From Flaviflagellibacter deserti (GTDB lineage: Bacteria > Pseudomonadota > Alphaproteobacteria > Rhizobiales > Methylopilaceae): a stretch of DNA of 64,000 nucleotides. The position numbers and the translations under genes were made by a program. The stretch lies in contig NZ_JBHSJF010000006.1 of NCBI RefSeq assembly GCF_042652085.1, forward strand, positions 1,054,001-1,118,000, read 5' to 3'. This document shows, piece by piece, positions 52,881 through 62,775 of the stretch. Numbering within the stretch: the first letter of the stretch is position 1; every line of letters begins with the position of its first letter. The notes below the pieces were generated by a model, which worked only from the letters and a program-made list of their open reading frames with translations, made no database searches and had not been told where the DNA came from.

Positions 52881-53950
52881 GCATCACCTTCCTTGTCTCC
52901 CCCTTCTGGGGTGCCCTTGCCTTTTTGCTCCCTGGCCAACCGTCGCAGAACGGCTGTCTCCTTGAGCCAAGCGCGTAGCGGCTGCGCTGGAAAGCCGCCA
53001 TAGCGGGCGCCAGGCGGCACATTGTTCATCACACCGCCCTTCGCGCCGACCTGAGCGCCGGAACCGATTTCGATATGGCCAACAGTGCCCACTTGGCCTC
53101 CCAGAACCACGAAATCCCCCAGGACAGTGCTACCGGAGATACCCGTTTGCGAAACGATGATGCAATGGCGGCCGATCACGACGTTATGCGCGATCTGCAC
53201 CAGATTATCGATCTTGGTACCCTCACCCACGATCGTATCGCGGTTCGCGCCGCGATCGATGCAGGCATTGGCGCCGATCTCGACATCATCCTGAATGATC
53301 ACGCGGCCGATCTGCGGGACTTTGAGATGGCCGCGCGGCCCCATCGCGAAACCGAAGCCGTCCTGACCAATCCTGGTGCCTGGATGCACGATTACCCGAT
53401 TACCCAGCAACGCATGGGTGACACTCGCGCCCGCCGAGATCGTGCAATCGCGGCCGATCCGGACATCGGCGCCTATCACTGCATTCGCGCCGACGAGCGT
53501 TCCGGCGCCGATCTCGGCGCGCGGCCCGATCACCGCACCGGGCTCGACCGTGACCCCGTCCTCAAGGCGCGCATCGGGATGGACATGTGCACCGGGGCCA
53601 ATCCCAACGCCGCCGAAGACGGGTGAAGGCCGCAGGGCGGACGGAAACAGCGTGCCGGCCGCATGGGCGAAGGCACGATACGGCTCCCTCGAGACAAGAA
53701 GAACCAGACCCTCGGGCGCCTGATCGGCTAGATCCGGATGGACGAAACACGCACCCGCGCGCGTCGTCCGGAATGCCGCCGTGTAGGACTTGTTCTCGAG
53801 GAAGGTCAGATCGGTCGCGGCGGCACGCTCGAGCGGGGCGATACCACTGACCGTGCGAGTCTCATCGCCGCGCAACTCCGCGCCGGTGATCGAAGCGATC
53901 CTCGCCACCGAAAGTCGTTCGGGTTCGGGGAAAAATCGGGGGTCGCCCAT
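52877..53950 (-). CDS. lpxD: UDP-3-O-acylglucosamine N-acyltransferase LpxD
   Basis: A 357-residue acyltransferase adding the N-linked hydroxyacyl chain to UDP-3-O-acylglucosamine. The N-terminal uridine-binding domain is at 1-~105, then a beta-helix with hexapeptide repeats from [12 protein letters not shown]; the catalytic His is in [14 protein letters not shown] short charged tail follows. The Shine-Dalgarno (GGGGGA on the minus strand) lies inside a small GTCCC/GGGAC hairpin at 53954-53968, so translation may be modulated. A larger hairpin separates it from bamA. Confidence 0.95.
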   Translation of the reverse strand: MGDPRFFPEPERLSVARIASITGAELRGDETRTVSGIAPLERAAATDLTFLENKSYTAAFRTTRAGACFVHPDLADQAPEGLVLLVSREPYRAFAHAAGTLFPSALRPSPVFGGVGIGPGAHVHPDARLEDGVTVEPGAVIGPRAEIGAGTLVGANAVIGADVRIGRDCTISAGASVTHALLGNRVIVHPGTRIGQDGFGFAMGPRGHLKVPQIGRVIIQDDVEIGANACIDRGANRDTIVGEGTKIDNLVQIAHNVVIGRHCIIVSQTGISGSTVLGDFVVLGGQVGTVGHIEIGSGAQVGAKGGVMNNVPPGARYGGFPAQPLRAWLKETAVLRRLAREQKGKGTPEGGDKEGDA

Positions 53951-53969
53951 TCAGTCCCCCATAGGGACG

Positions 53970-53994
53970 CTCCGCGCGGGCAAGCCGCGCGGAG
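53970..53994 (-). ncRNA. Intercistronic hairpin between bamA and lpxD
   Basis: A 10-bp perfect stem (53970-53979 with 53985-53994) with a 5-base loop, eight bases after the bamA stop. No U-tract follows, so it more likely protects the bamA 3' end or reduces read-through into lpxD than terminates fully. Confidence 0.55.
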
Positions 53995-54001
53995 GTCGCG
54001 A

Positions 54002-56425
54002 TCAGAACCGAGTGCCGCCCGAGAAGCGGAACGCCTGCTCCTCGTCCGCGTCGTCCTTGCTGAGGACCCAGGCGTAATCAAAGCGCAGCGGACCCATCGG
54101 AGATTGCCACATAATCGATACACCGACCGAGGAGCGGATGTCTCCGCTGTCGCCTTCGACATCAAGAAACTGCGTCGTGCCGCCCGAGTCGAAGGACGTG
54201 ATTCCCTCGTAATCCAGCAAGGTACCTGCGTCAGCAAACACAGCACCCTTCAGGCCAATATCCTTCGGGATGTACGGCAGTGGGAACTGAATCTCTCCCG
54301 AGAGGCCAGCGTATACGGTGCCGCCGAGCGGATCGTCCGTAAGAGCGTCGCGCGGACCGATACCGTTGGTCTTGAAGCCGCGAACGAGATCAGGGCCCTT
54401 CATGAAATGGTCAAGGACGCGGAGATCGTCGTCACCCCATCCCAGCACATGTCCAGCCTGACCACGAATCAGGCCCACCATGTCCCACGGAAGCTCATGA
54501 TAGTACCGGGCATCGAAAGTCGTCCGCAGGAACTCGGAGTCACCGCCGAGGCCGGCGAAATCCTGACGGAACTCGATGCGGAGACCATCACGAGGATTCT
54601 GGACGCTATCGAGCGAATTCCAGTTGATCGAATAACCGGCGAGCGAGGTCAGAGTCTGCCCCTCAGACTCCTTCAACGCGATCGATGCCTCTCGGGGATC
54701 CAGACCAGCGGCGCAGGGGGTCACCCCATCCGGCCCCACAGCGATACCGCTGCTGTTGGTGAAACAACCGTCCGTCAAACGCGAGTCCAGCTTCACGTCG
54801 CGCGAATAGAGCTGATAGTTGACGCCGAAATTCAGATTGTCGGTGATCGGCAGACCAAGACGTAGAGCGCCACCGACCGTATCGAGACTGTACGATGAGT
54901 AGCTCGTCTCCTCGCGTTTCTTCGCATAGAGGTCGAAGCCGGCCGACAGACGGCGCCCCAGGAAATACGGGTCGGTGAAGCTGAAATCGACGCCGCGCGT
55001 CTTCTCGCCGAACGTCACACCGGCCTTCGCGTAATACCCACGGCCAAGCAGGTTCTTCTCAGCGATCGAGACTTCGCCGATCAGGCCGTCGGCCGTCGAA
55101 TAGCCACCCGAGATACCGAAGTCGCCGGTCGGCTGGTCTTCCACGTCCACGTTGACGATCAGACGATCAGGCGACGAGCCCGGCTCGGACGTGATGCGGA
55201 CCGTTTTGAAGAAACCGAGACGATTCAGACGCTTCTCCGCGCGGTTGATCATCGCCTGATTGTAGGCGTCGCCCTCCGACAGGTCGAATTCGCGACGGAT
55301 CACATAGTCACGTGTGCGGGTGTTGCCGCGGATATTGATGCGTTCGACGTAGACGCGCGCACCTTCCTCGACGGAGTAAGTCACCGAAACGATGTGGTTC
55401 TCGTAGTCCCGCGAGCCGCGTGGACGGACCTGGGCGAAGGCGTAGCCCGATGTCGCGAGCTCGACAGACATGTTCTCGACCGTCTTCTCGACGTCCGTCG
55501 CGCTGTAGACCTCGCCTTCACCGCCGACAATGGCGCCACGAAGGGTCGTGGCATCGATATCGGCCACGTTCGACTCGATGTCGACTTTGCCGAACCGATA
55601 GACCGGACCTTCCTCGACCGTGACGGTGATCACGAATGCATTGTCCGGCTCGCTGAAGTTCACTTCCGAGCCGACCACGCGAAAGTCCGCATAGCCCTTG
55701 CTCAGGTAGAAACGACGAACGAGTTCGAGGTCCGCGTTGATGCGGTCCGGATCGTAGACATCGGACGTCTTCAGCCAGCTCAGGAAGTTCGATTCGGTCG
55801 TCGTCATCTCGTCGCGAAGACGCGAATCGGAGAATGCATTGTTGCCGACAAACTCGATCGCCGAGATCTTGCTCTTGTCGTTCTCGTTGATCGCGAAGAT
55901 CAGGTCGACACGGCCGTTCGGGCGCGAAATGATCTGCGGCTCGACGGTTGCGTCATAGCGGCCACCGCGACGGTAAAGCTCCAGGATGCGCTGAACGTCG
56001 TTCTGAACGAGTGTCTGGCTGAACGGGCCGCGGGACTTCGACTGCACCTCAGCAGTGAGCGTCGCGTCCTTGATCTTCTTGTTGCCCTCGAAGGAAACGC
56101 GATTGATGACCGAGTTCTCGACGACGGTGACGACCAGACCACCACCGGTACGGGTCACCGACACGTCCTGGAACAGGCCAGTCGCGTAAAGATTCCTGAC
56201 GGCCTCGTCGATCTTGGCGCTGTCGAGGCGTTCGCCCGGACCCACCGCGAAGTGCGCACGGATCGCATCCGCCTCGATTCGGCTGTTGCCGCGAACCGTG
56301 ATGTTCGACTGGGCGTAGGCAGGCTGCGCGGACAGAACCGCACCAATGCCACCGACTGCCGAAAGACCGGCCATCACCACCGCCGCCGCAGCAATCCTGA
56401 CGAAGACGCGAAACACCAATGTCAT
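54002..56425 (-). CDS. bamA: Outer membrane protein assembly factor BamA
   Basis: An 807-residue Omp85 protein, the core of the beta-barrel assembly machine. A signal peptide (about 1-39, ending PAYAQ) precedes five POTRA domains (about 40-390), then a 16-strand barrel. The conserved lid-loop motif VRGF is present in PDLVRGFKTNGIGP, and the C-terminus ends in Phe (FSGGTRF). The frame is open to 56494, but ATG 56425 has AGGA upstream and starts the signal peptide. The leader holds a perfect hairpin at 56451-56468. Follows rseP in the envelope operon. Confidence 0.96.
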   Translation of the reverse strand: MTLVFRVFVRIAAAAVVMAGLSAVGGIGAVLSAQPAYAQSNITVRGNSRIEADAIRAHFAVGPGERLDSAKIDEAVRNLYATGLFQDVSVTRTGGGLVVTVVENSVINRVSFEGNKKIKDATLTAEVQSKSRGPFSQTLVQNDVQRILELYRRGGRYDATVEPQIISRPNGRVDLIFAINENDKSKISAIEFVGNNAFSDSRLRDEMTTTESNFLSWLKTSDVYDPDRINADLELVRRFYLSKGYADFRVVGSEVNFSEPDNAFVITVTVEEGPVYRFGKVDIESNVADIDATTLRGAIVGGEGEVYSATDVEKTVENMSVELATSGYAFAQVRPRGSRDYENHIVSVTYSVEEGARVYVERINIRGNTRTRDYVIRREFDLSEGDAYNQAMINRAEKRLNRLGFFKTVRITSEPGSSPDRLIVNVDVEDQPTGDFGISGGYSTADGLIGEVSIAEKNLLGRGYYAKAGVTFGEKTRGVDFSFTDPYFLGRRLSAGFDLYAKKREETSYSSYSLDTVGGALRLGLPITDNLNFGVNYQLYSRDVKLDSRLTDGCFTNSSGIAVGPDGVTPCAAGLDPREASIALKESEGQTLTSLAGYSINWNSLDSVQNPRDGLRIEFRQDFAGLGGDSEFLRTTFDARYYHELPWDMVGLIRGQAGHVLGWGDDDLRVLDHFMKGPDLVRGFKTNGIGPRDALTDDPLGGTVYAGLSGEIQFPLPYIPKDIGLKGAVFADAGTLLDYEGITSFDSGGTTQFLDVEGDSGDIRSSVGVSIMWQSPMGPLRFDYAWVLSKDDADEEQAFRFSGGTRF

Positions 56426-56450
56426 GCGGTCCTGACCCTCTTTACGGCAG

Positions 56451-56468
56451 CCCAGGTCCCCACCTGGG
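56451..56468. promoter_or_regulatory. Hairpin in the bamA leader
   Basis: CCCAGGT and ACCTGGG form a perfect 7-bp stem around four bases, 25 bases upstream of the bamA ATG on the minus strand. It may influence translation or be an operator dyad in the rseP-bamA gap. Confidence 0.4.
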
Positions 56469-56585
56469 TCGGCAGATTCCCACCGTTCTGCCAATCGCTT
56501 CTAACCGCTTTCCAGTCCGGGGCAAATGTTTTCGCCCCGGTTTACGCGCCTTTCCCGGCCGGCGTGGCGCGGGAGCCACGGCCCG

Positions 56586-57725
56586 TCACAGCGTCGTGAG
56601 ATGGATGATGTCATTCCAGGTCGCGAACAGCATCAGACTCAGCACGAGCGCGATCCCAATTCGAAAGCCGAATTCCTGAGTGCGGTCGCTGAGCGGCCGG
56701 CCGCGAAGGGCTTCGATGGCGTAATAGAGAAGATGCCCGCCATCGAGCAGAGGGATCGGGAAGAGGTTCAGAAGGCCGATCGAAATCGACAGCACCGCCG
56801 CGAGATTGATCACGACGTCGATACCGATTTGCGCGGCCTGTCCGGACACCTGAGCGATGCGAATCGGACCCGACAATTGGTCGGCCTTCTCGCGGCCGGT
56901 CACCACGCCACCGATATAGCCCAGCGTCCGCTCGACCACGAACCAGGTCTCCTCAGTCGCCGCGACGAAGGCCTGACCGATATTGTAGCTCTGGTGCTTA
57001 ACCTGAGACGCATCGGCGGATCGGGTGATTCCCAGAATCCCGACCCGGTGTACCTGTCCGAACGAGTCTTTTTTCTCCTGCAGCTCCGGAACGGCCGTCA
57101 ACGGGATCGTCTGCTCCCCGCGGCGCACTTCGAAGCGCAATTGCTGCTCGGCGCTGATGCTGACGATGCGCTGCATATCGGAGAAGCTCTCGATATGTCC
57201 GCCATTGATCGACACTATCACGTCGTTCGGCTGGAAGCCGGCGCGTTCCGCGGCGCTGTTCGGCTGAACGGCGTCGACACGCGCCTCTGTCACTGGACGG
57301 CCGAGCAGCCAGAATGTCATCGCGAAAATGACGATGGCGAGAATGAAATTGGCGATCGGGCCGGCCGCGACGATCGCGGCACGCTTGCCGACCGACTGCC
57401 CGTAGAAACTGACCTCGCGGTCGCGCGCGGCCATGGAGGCCAGCTTATCGCGGTCCGGCGCGCTCGCCGCGTTCTCGTCGCCGTAGAACTTCACATAGCC
57501 GCCCAGCGGAATCAGCGCGAGGCGCCAGCGGGTTCCATGGCGGTCGTTGAAGCCGATGATCTCGGGACCGAAACCGAGCGAAAACGCCAGCACCCGGACG
57601 CCACACCAGCGAGCGACCAAGAAATGTCCAAGCTCATGGAAAAAGATGACGACGGTCAGGACCAGCAGGAACGGGACTATGTAGCCCAGAGCTCCCTGGC
57701 CGAATGCAAAAACGCTTTCGATCAT
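56586..57725 (-). CDS. rseP: Site-2 zinc metalloprotease RseP
   Basis: A 379-residue intramembrane metalloprotease that cleaves anti-sigma factors and signal-peptide remnants within the membrane. The zinc motif HELGH is at 30-34 (FFHELGHFLVARW), with the third ligand region in NLFPIPLLDGGHLLYY. A PDZ domain lies between (VQPNSAAERAGFQPNDVIVSING). It could take part in processing the membrane anti-sigma factor encoded at 17968-18639 after a first cut, but that is inference. The ATG at 57725 is 32 bp after the dxr stop. Confidence 0.95.
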   Translation of the reverse strand: MIESVFAFGQGALGYIVPFLLVLTVVIFFHELGHFLVARWCGVRVLAFSLGFGPEIIGFNDRHGTRWRLALIPLGGYVKFYGDENAASAPDRDKLASMAARDREVSFYGQSVGKRAAIVAAGPIANFILAIVIFAMTFWLLGRPVTEARVDAVQPNSAAERAGFQPNDVIVSINGGHIESFSDMQRIVSISAEQQLRFEVRRGEQTIPLTAVPELQEKKDSFGQVHRVGILGITRSADASQVKHQSYNIGQAFVAATEETWFVVERTLGYIGGVVTGREKADQLSGPIRIAQVSGQAAQIGIDVVINLAAVLSISIGLLNLFPIPLLDGGHLLYYAIEALRGRPLSDRTQEFGFRIGIALVLSLMLFATWNDIIHLTTL

Positions 57726-57757
57726 CGTCTCACTTCCATGCTTCGGCCGGCCGACTA

Positions 57758-58957
57758 TCAGATAGCATGTGCTATCGGTCTCTTAAGACTGGCAAGTGCA
57801 ATCCGCCGCGCTTCGCGATCAAGGTTAAGTGCATCCTCTACGGATTGCGGCGCCCTGACCAGTCCTTCGCCCTTGGCCTTGTCCAGTACGGTCTCCACAA
57901 GCGCCGGAATTCCGGAGAAATCGAGGCCGTGCTCAAGGAAGGCCGCGACGGCGATCTCGTTTGCCGCATTCAGTACGGTCGGAGCACCGCCCCCCTCGGC
58001 CAATGCGGCCTTGGCGAGACGCAGCGCGGGGAAGCGGTCTTCGTCAGCCGGCTCGAACGTCAGCGTTCCGACCTTTGCCAGATCGAGCGGCGTCACATGG
58101 GTCGACAGCCGAACCGGCCAGCCAAGGCAATGCGCGATCGGCACGCGCATATCGGCCGGCGCGAGACCGGCAACGACGGATCCGTCAGACCAGTTGACGA
58201 TACCGTGGACGACCGATTGCGGATGGACGAGCACGTCGAGCTTGTCGAGCCCGACCTTGAACAGGTGGTGCGCCTCGATCAGTTCCAGGCCCTTGTTCAT
58301 CAGGCTCGCGGAATCGATCGTCACCTTCCGGCCCATCGACCAGGTCGGATGTTTCAGGGCGTTTTCCGGCTTGGCGCGCGCGATGTCTTCCTTGCTCCAG
58401 GTGCGGAACGGTCCGCCCGAAGCGGTCAGGATGATCTTGGAGACTTCGTCCGCCTTGCCGGCCATCAGCGCTTGGCAGATCGCGTTGTGCTCAGAGTCGA
58501 CCGGCAGCACTTCCGCGCCCGATTCCTCGGCCTCCCGCATGAAGGCATCGCCAGCGCAGACGAGGCATTCCTTGTTCGCCAGCGCGATCATGCCGCCACG
58601 CCGGACGGCGGCGATCGTCGGACGCAGGCCAGCGGTGCCGGCGATGGCACCCATTGTCCAGTCGACCGGCCGGGAGGCAGCCTCGGCCATGGCGTCATCG
58701 CCCGCAGCGACCTCGATGCCGCTGCCGGCGAGCAGATCCTTGAGCGCCTGGTACTTTGCCGGATCCGCGACGACCGCGAGCTTGGCCTTCAACTGCTTGG
58801 CATTGTTGGCGAGCGCTGTGACATCGTTTCCCGACACCACGGCCTCGACGTCGTAGCGATGAGGCTCAGCCAGAAGCAGATCGACCGTGGAGCGGCCGAT
58901 CGATCCGGTAACGCCGAGGACGGTCACGCTGCGGGGGGTTGAAGAAATTTCAGTCAT
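57758..58957 (-). CDS. dxr: 1-deoxy-D-xylulose 5-phosphate reductoisomerase Dxr
   Basis: A 399-residue NADPH-dependent enzyme making MEP, the committed step of the non-mevalonate isoprenoid pathway. The N-terminal Rossmann motif is VLGVTGSIGRST (13-24). The metal-binding and active-site block LPVDSEHNAICQ, the flexible loop TASGGPFRTWSKEDI and HPTWSMGRKVTIDSASLMNKGLE are canonical. The frame extends to 59047 inside cdsA, but ATG 58957 lies four bases after the cdsA stop and gives the normal N-terminus. It feeds precursors for UppS. Confidence 0.95.
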   Translation of the reverse strand: MTEISSTPRSVTVLGVTGSIGRSTVDLLLAEPHRYDVEAVVSGNDVTALANNAKQLKAKLAVVADPAKYQALKDLLAGSGIEVAAGDDAMAEAASRPVDWTMGAIAGTAGLRPTIAAVRRGGMIALANKECLVCAGDAFMREAEESGAEVLPVDSEHNAICQALMAGKADEVSKIILTASGGPFRTWSKEDIARAKPENALKHPTWSMGRKVTIDSASLMNKGLELIEAHHLFKVGLDKLDVLVHPQSVVHGIVNWSDGSVVAGLAPADMRVPIAHCLGWPVRLSTHVTPLDLAKVGTLTFEPADEDRFPALRLAKAALAEGGGAPTVLNAANEIAVAAFLEHGLDFSGIPALVETVLDKAKGEGLVRAPQSVEDALNLDREARRIALASLKRPIAHAI

Positions 58958-58961
58958 CTCG

Positions 58962-59657
58962 TCACCAAACCAAAAGGCCCTGCCCGGCATGGGCCACCCC
59001 TCCCCGCCAGACGCCAACCGCCAACGCAAGGGCTCCAGCTGCCACAAAGCCGTCCAGCCTGTCCATCAATCCGCCGTGCCCGGGAATGAGGCTGCCGCTG
59101 TCCTTTACACCGAATGAGCGTTTGATGGAGGACTCGAGGAGATCTCCGCCCTGGGAAGCGGTGGCCGCGAAGAAACTCACGATCGACACGGGCAAAATCC
59201 AGGCTACGCCAGCGAGCCAGGCAATCATCGACCCGGCCGCGATCGCAAACGCGGTCCCGCCGATGAACCCGGCCCATGTCTTTTTGGGCGACACACGCGG
59301 CCAGAGTTTCGGGCCGCCGATCAAACGACCGCAGATATAGGCAAAAACGTCACTGCCCCACACGATGGCGAACAACCAAAGCAAGGCAGGCAGACCCCAG
59401 GCAGCGTCCAGCCTGAGCAGCACAGGGCTAGCGAACGCAACGCCGGCGTAGATCATTCCCGGGACGAGCCAGGCGACCGAACGTTTGGTCACCTTCCACC
59501 ACTCCACGAGAAGGCCGATTGCTGCCGCGCCCCAGAACAGAACGATCAGGGCTCCGCCGGCCCAGGCGACGAACAGGGCGATGGCGGCCAGCACGACGCC
59601 AGATATGATCCGTAGTTTAAGTTCGGAAGCACCTCTGAACGTGGCGGGTTTCTTCAC
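58962..59657 (-). CDS. cdsA: Phosphatidate cytidylyltransferase CdsA
   Basis: A 231-residue integral membrane enzyme forming CDP-diacylglycerol from phosphatidate and CTP, the precursor of all phospholipids including the phosphatidylcholine made by Pcs. The C-terminal CDP signature [19 protein letters not shown], then [12 protein letters not shown], is complete. About six to seven membrane helices. The start is GTG at 59657, overlapping the uppS stop as GTGA. Confidence 0.94.
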   Translation of the reverse strand: MKKPATFRGASELKLRIISGVVLAAIALFVAWAGGALIVLFWGAAAIGLLVEWWKVTKRSVAWLVPGMIYAGVAFASPVLLRLDAAWGLPALLWLFAIVWGSDVFAYICGRLIGGPKLWPRVSPKKTWAGFIGGTAFAIAAGSMIAWLAGVAWILPVSIVSFFAATASQGGDLLESSIKRSFGVKDSGSLIPGHGGLMDRLDGFVAAGALALAVGVWRGGVAHAGQGLLVW

Positions 59658-60418
59658 GAACGGCTTTCCAACCCACCGAACCGGCGCTCACGGCCCGAGA
59701 ATTCGATCAACGCGCGCTCGAGCGCTTCGCGGTTGAATTCCGGCCAGTGGATCGGCAGAAAAACGAACTCCGCATAGGCGGCCTGCCAGAGCAGGAAGTT
59801 CGACAGCCGCTGCTCGCCGCTGGTGCGGATCACCAGATCGGGGTCCGGCAGGCCGGCGGTGTCGAGCCGAGTGCTGAAATGATCGGGAGTGACTTCTTCG
59901 GCTTTCAGCCGGCCCGCAGCGACGTCCATTGCCACGCACTGAGCCGCACGCGCCATCTCCTGGCGCGATCCGTAGTTGAACGCGACGACCAGCGTCAGCC
60001 CGGTATTGTCGCGCGTCAGGCTTTCGCACTCCTCGATAAGGGAGCAGATGTCCGCATCGAGCGTGTCGCGTTCGCCAATGATGCGAACGCGGACGCCGGC
60101 ACGATGCAACTCGGCCAGATCCTCACGCACGAAACGGCGAAGAAGGTTCATCAGGTCGAAGATTTCGCTCTTCGGCCGGCTCCAGTTCTCCTTGGAGAAG
60201 GAATAGAGAGTGAGCACCCGAATACCGAGTTCGCCCGCGGCCCGCACCGTCGCGCGTACCGCCTCGACACCGCGCCGATGTCCCTCGACACGCGGCAGCC
60301 CGCGCGCGGCGGCCCACCGGCCGTTGCCATCCATGATGATCGCGACATGTGCAGGCACGACAAAGCCGCCCCCCGTGGAGGCGGCTTCAGCCAATGCTCT
60401 GCGTTCGATTGCGTTCAT
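59654..60418 (-). CDS. uppS: Undecaprenyl diphosphate synthase UppS
   Basis: A 254-residue cis-prenyltransferase producing the C55 lipid carrier for peptidoglycan and O-antigen. The catalytic Asp is in [11 protein letters not shown] (27-37), with [11 protein letters not shown] and the C-terminal [15 protein letters not shown] diphosphate-binding signature. The stop overlaps the cdsA GTG; 23 bp separate it from frr upstream. Confidence 0.95.
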   Translation of the reverse strand: MNAIERRALAEAASTGGGFVVPAHVAIIMDGNGRWAAARGLPRVEGHRRGVEAVRATVRAAGELGIRVLTLYSFSKENWSRPKSEIFDLMNLLRRFVREDLAELHRAGVRVRIIGERDTLDADICSLIEECESLTRDNTGLTLVVAFNYGSRQEMARAAQCVAMDVAAGRLKAEEVTPDHFSTRLDTAGLPDPDLVIRTSGEQRLSNFLLWQAAYAEFVFLPIHWPEFNREALERALIEFSGRERRFGGLESRS

Positions 60419-60441
60419 CCGCTTCGTCCACGCTCCTCGCG

Positions 60442-61002
60442 TCAGACCTGGGTGATCTCTTTTTCCTTGGCGGCCATCAGCTGGTCGATCTCAGCGATGC
60501 ACTGATCGGTCGCCTTCTGAACCTGGTCCGCCTCTCGGCGCTGATCGTCCTCGGTCATGTCACCATCCTTCTCGAGCTTCTTGAGAAGATCGAGACCGTC
60601 GCGGCGGACATGACGCACCGCGATCCGTGCCTGCTCTGCATATTTGTGGCCAACTTTGACCAATTCGGCGCGGCGTTCGGCATTCAACTCCGGAATCGGG
60701 ATCCGAAGAAGCTGTCCTTCAGTGATCGGATTGAGGCCGAGATTGGCCTCGCGAATCGCGCGTTCGACGGCACCGACCATGGACCGATCCCAGACCTGGA
60801 CGTTCAACATCCGCGACTCCGGGACGGTGACCGAAGCGACCTGATTGAGCGGCATGTGCGAGCCATAGGCATCGACATTGATCGGGTCGAGCAGATTTAC
60901 CGATGCGCGGCCGGTGCGAAGGCCGCTCAGTTCGGTCTTCAGAACAGACAGCGCGCCCTGCATGCGACGCTTCAGTTCGGCCAGGTCGAAAGCGGAAGAC
61001 AT
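60442..61002 (-). CDS. frr: Ribosome recycling factor Frr
   Basis: A 186-residue factor that splits post-termination ribosomes with EF-G. The protein has the [20 protein letters not shown] and [21 protein letters not shown] blocks and the typical C-terminal helix pair. ATG 61002 has GGGA at six bases and gives the standard length; ATG 61014 lacks a matching Shine-Dalgarno. Classic order tsf-pyrH-frr. Confidence 0.96.
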   Translation of the reverse strand: MSSAFDLAELKRRMQGALSVLKTELSGLRTGRASVNLLDPINVDAYGSHMPLNQVASVTVPESRMLNVQVWDRSMVGAVERAIREANLGLNPITEGQLLRIPIPELNAERRAELVKVGHKYAEQARIAVRHVRRDGLDLLKKLEKDGDMTEDDQRREADQVQKATDQCIAEIDQLMAAKEKEITQV

Positions 61003-61044
61003 GATGATTCCCATAAAGCTCGGCGCATTTCCGCGCTCTAAAAC

Positions 61045-61761
61045 TCAGGCGCCGACGAGCGTGCCCCGTCCCGTGCCCATAACGGCAGCCACGATCGAAT
61101 TCGGCTCGTGGATCGAGAAGACGATTATCGGAATACCATTCTCGCGGGCAAGCGCGAAGGCGGCCGCGTCCATGACCTTGAGGTCTCGCGCCAGCGCCTC
61201 GTCGAAGCTCAATCTGTCGTAGCGCCTGGCGCTCGGGTCCTTTTTCGGGTCCGCCGTGTAGACGCCATCGACATTCGTCGCCTTGAGCAGGACTTCGCAG
61301 CGCATTTCGGCGGCCCGCAGGGCGGCGGCCGTGTCTGTCGTGAAGAACGGATTGCCGGTGCCCGCGGCGAAGATCATCACATGACCTTGGTCGAAATGGC
61401 GAAGTGCCTTCGGCCGCGAGAAGGTCTCGCAGATCGCCGGCATCTCAAGCGCCGACATGACTCGCGCCGTCTCGCCATGGCGTTCGATCGAGGCACCGAG
61501 CGCCATCGCGTTCATCACGGTGGCGAGCATGCCCATGTAGTCGCCGGTCGCGCGGTCGATGCCGCTCGCCGCGACCTGGACGCCGCGGAAGATATTGCCG
61601 CCGCCGACGACGAGCGCAACCTCGACGCCCTGGGCGCGGAGATCGATGATTTCCTTGGAAATACGGTCGACTGTCGCCGGGTCCAGACCGAACCCGGCGC
61701 TACCCATCAGCGCTTCGCCTGAGATCTTGACGAGTACTCGCCGGTAAAGCGGTTTCGCCAT
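61045..61761 (-). CDS. pyrH: UMP kinase PyrH
   Basis: A 238-residue UMP kinase of the amino-acid kinase family. It has VLVKISGEALMG at the N-terminus, VVGGGNIFRG, the GTGNPFFTTDTAAALRAAEM block and ATNVDGVYTADPKKDPSA. It phosphorylates UMP to UDP in pyrimidine synthesis. It lies 23 bp after tsf and 42 bp before frr. Confidence 0.96.
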   Translation of the reverse strand: MAKPLYRRVLVKISGEALMGSAGFGLDPATVDRISKEIIDLRAQGVEVALVVGGGNIFRGVQVAASGIDRATGDYMGMLATVMNAMALGASIERHGETARVMSALEMPAICETFSRPKALRHFDQGHVMIFAAGTGNPFFTTDTAAALRAAEMRCEVLLKATNVDGVYTADPKKDPSARRYDRLSFDEALARDLKVMDAAAFALARENGIPIIVFSIHEPNSIVAAVMGTGRGTLVGA

Positions 61762-61784
61762 CTGATCCCCTCCTCTACGGCGTT

Positions 61785-62708
61785 TCAGCGTACTCCGCTT
61801 GCCGCAGCGACCTCGGCGGCGAAGTCGGTTTCTTCCTTCTCGATGCCTTCGCCCAGCGCATAACGCACCATTCCGGTGAGCTTCACCGGGGCGCCGACGC
61901 TGGACTCGGCTTCCTTCAGGACCTGGCCGACGGATTTGGAGCCGTCGTGAACATAGGCCTGCTCAAGAAGAACCACTTCCTTGTAGTAGCTCTTGAGACC
62001 CGATTCGACGATCTTCTCCTGCACGTTAGCAGGCTTGCCCTGGTGCTTTTCAAGAAGGATCGCCTTCTCGCGCTCGAGCGTGCCAGCATCGATACCAGAA
62101 GGATCGACAGCGGTCGGGCTCATCGCCGCGACGTGCATCGCGATATTGCGGCCAAGAGCCGAAAGTTTCTCGACATCGCCCTTCGATTCCAGCGCGATCA
62201 GCACACCGATCCGGCCGAGACCTTCGGTCACGGCGCCGTGGACGTAGCTCGCAATAACGCCGTCGGCCACCGTCAGCTTGGTCGTGCGGCGGATATTCAT
62301 GTTCTCGCCGATCGTGGCGATCAGCTCGTTGAGGGTGTCCTTGATCGAGACCTTGCCACCCGGGAAGTGAGCAGCCTCGAGGGCCTCGACGGTGCCGTCA
62401 CCGTTGAGCGCGACCTTGGCCGCCTCGCGGACGAAGCCCTGGAAATCCGGATTGCGTGCAACGAAGTCCGTCTCGGAGTTCACTTCGAGAGCGGTCGCGG
62501 TCTTGCCCGAGGATTCGACGGCGACGAGACCCTCGGCAGCGATGCGACCGGCCTTCTTCGCGGCCTTGGCGAGGCCCTTCTTGCGCAGCCAGTCGATCGC
62601 GGCTTCCATATCACCGTCGGTCTCGGCCAACGCGGCCTTACAATCCATCATGCCAGCCGCGGTCTTGTCGCGCAGCTCCTTCACCATGGCAGCGGTGATG
62701 TTCGCCAT
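61785..62708 (-). CDS. tsf: Elongation factor Ts
   Basis: A 307-residue nucleotide exchange factor for EF-Tu. The N-terminal UBA-like [20 protein letters not shown] is followed by the EF-Tu-contacting TDFVARN motif near residue 80. Two core subdomains and the C-terminal module follow. GAGGAAG lies at good spacing before ATG 62708. A hairpin separates it from rpsB. Confidence 0.96.
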   Translation of the reverse strand: MANITAAMVKELRDKTAAGMMDCKAALAETDGDMEAAIDWLRKKGLAKAAKKAGRIAAEGLVAVESSGKTATALEVNSETDFVARNPDFQGFVREAAKVALNGDGTVEALEAAHFPGGKVSIKDTLNELIATIGENMNIRRTTKLTVADGVIASYVHGAVTEGLGRIGVLIALESKGDVEKLSALGRNIAMHVAAMSPTAVDPSGIDAGTLEREKAILLEKHQGKPANVQEKIVESGLKSYYKEVVLLEQAYVHDGSKSVGQVLKEAESSVGAPVKLTGMVRYALGEGIEKEETDFAAEVAAASGVR

Positions 62709-62739
62709 CTTCTTCCTCGTACGATCTTTAAGCGGAAGG

Positions 62740-62767
62740 ACGGCGCGATCCGCGAGAATCGCGCCGT
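62740..62767 (-). ncRNA. Intercistronic hairpin between rpsB and tsf
   Basis: A 10-bp perfect stem (62740-62749 with 62758-62767) with an 8-base loop, starting nine bases after the rpsB stop. No T-run, but CTTCCGCTTAA follows on the minus strand. In other bacteria a structure here acts as a partial terminator that sets the S2 to EF-Ts ratio. Confidence 0.6.
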
Positions 62768-62775
62768 TTCAATGA

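Noticed and set aside
56526..58856. A 776-codon plus-strand frame opposite rseP and dxr
   Set aside because: The minus strand has complete RseP and Dxr with catalytic motifs. The plus-strand translation is low-complexity Arg/Asp/Ala sequence without domains.
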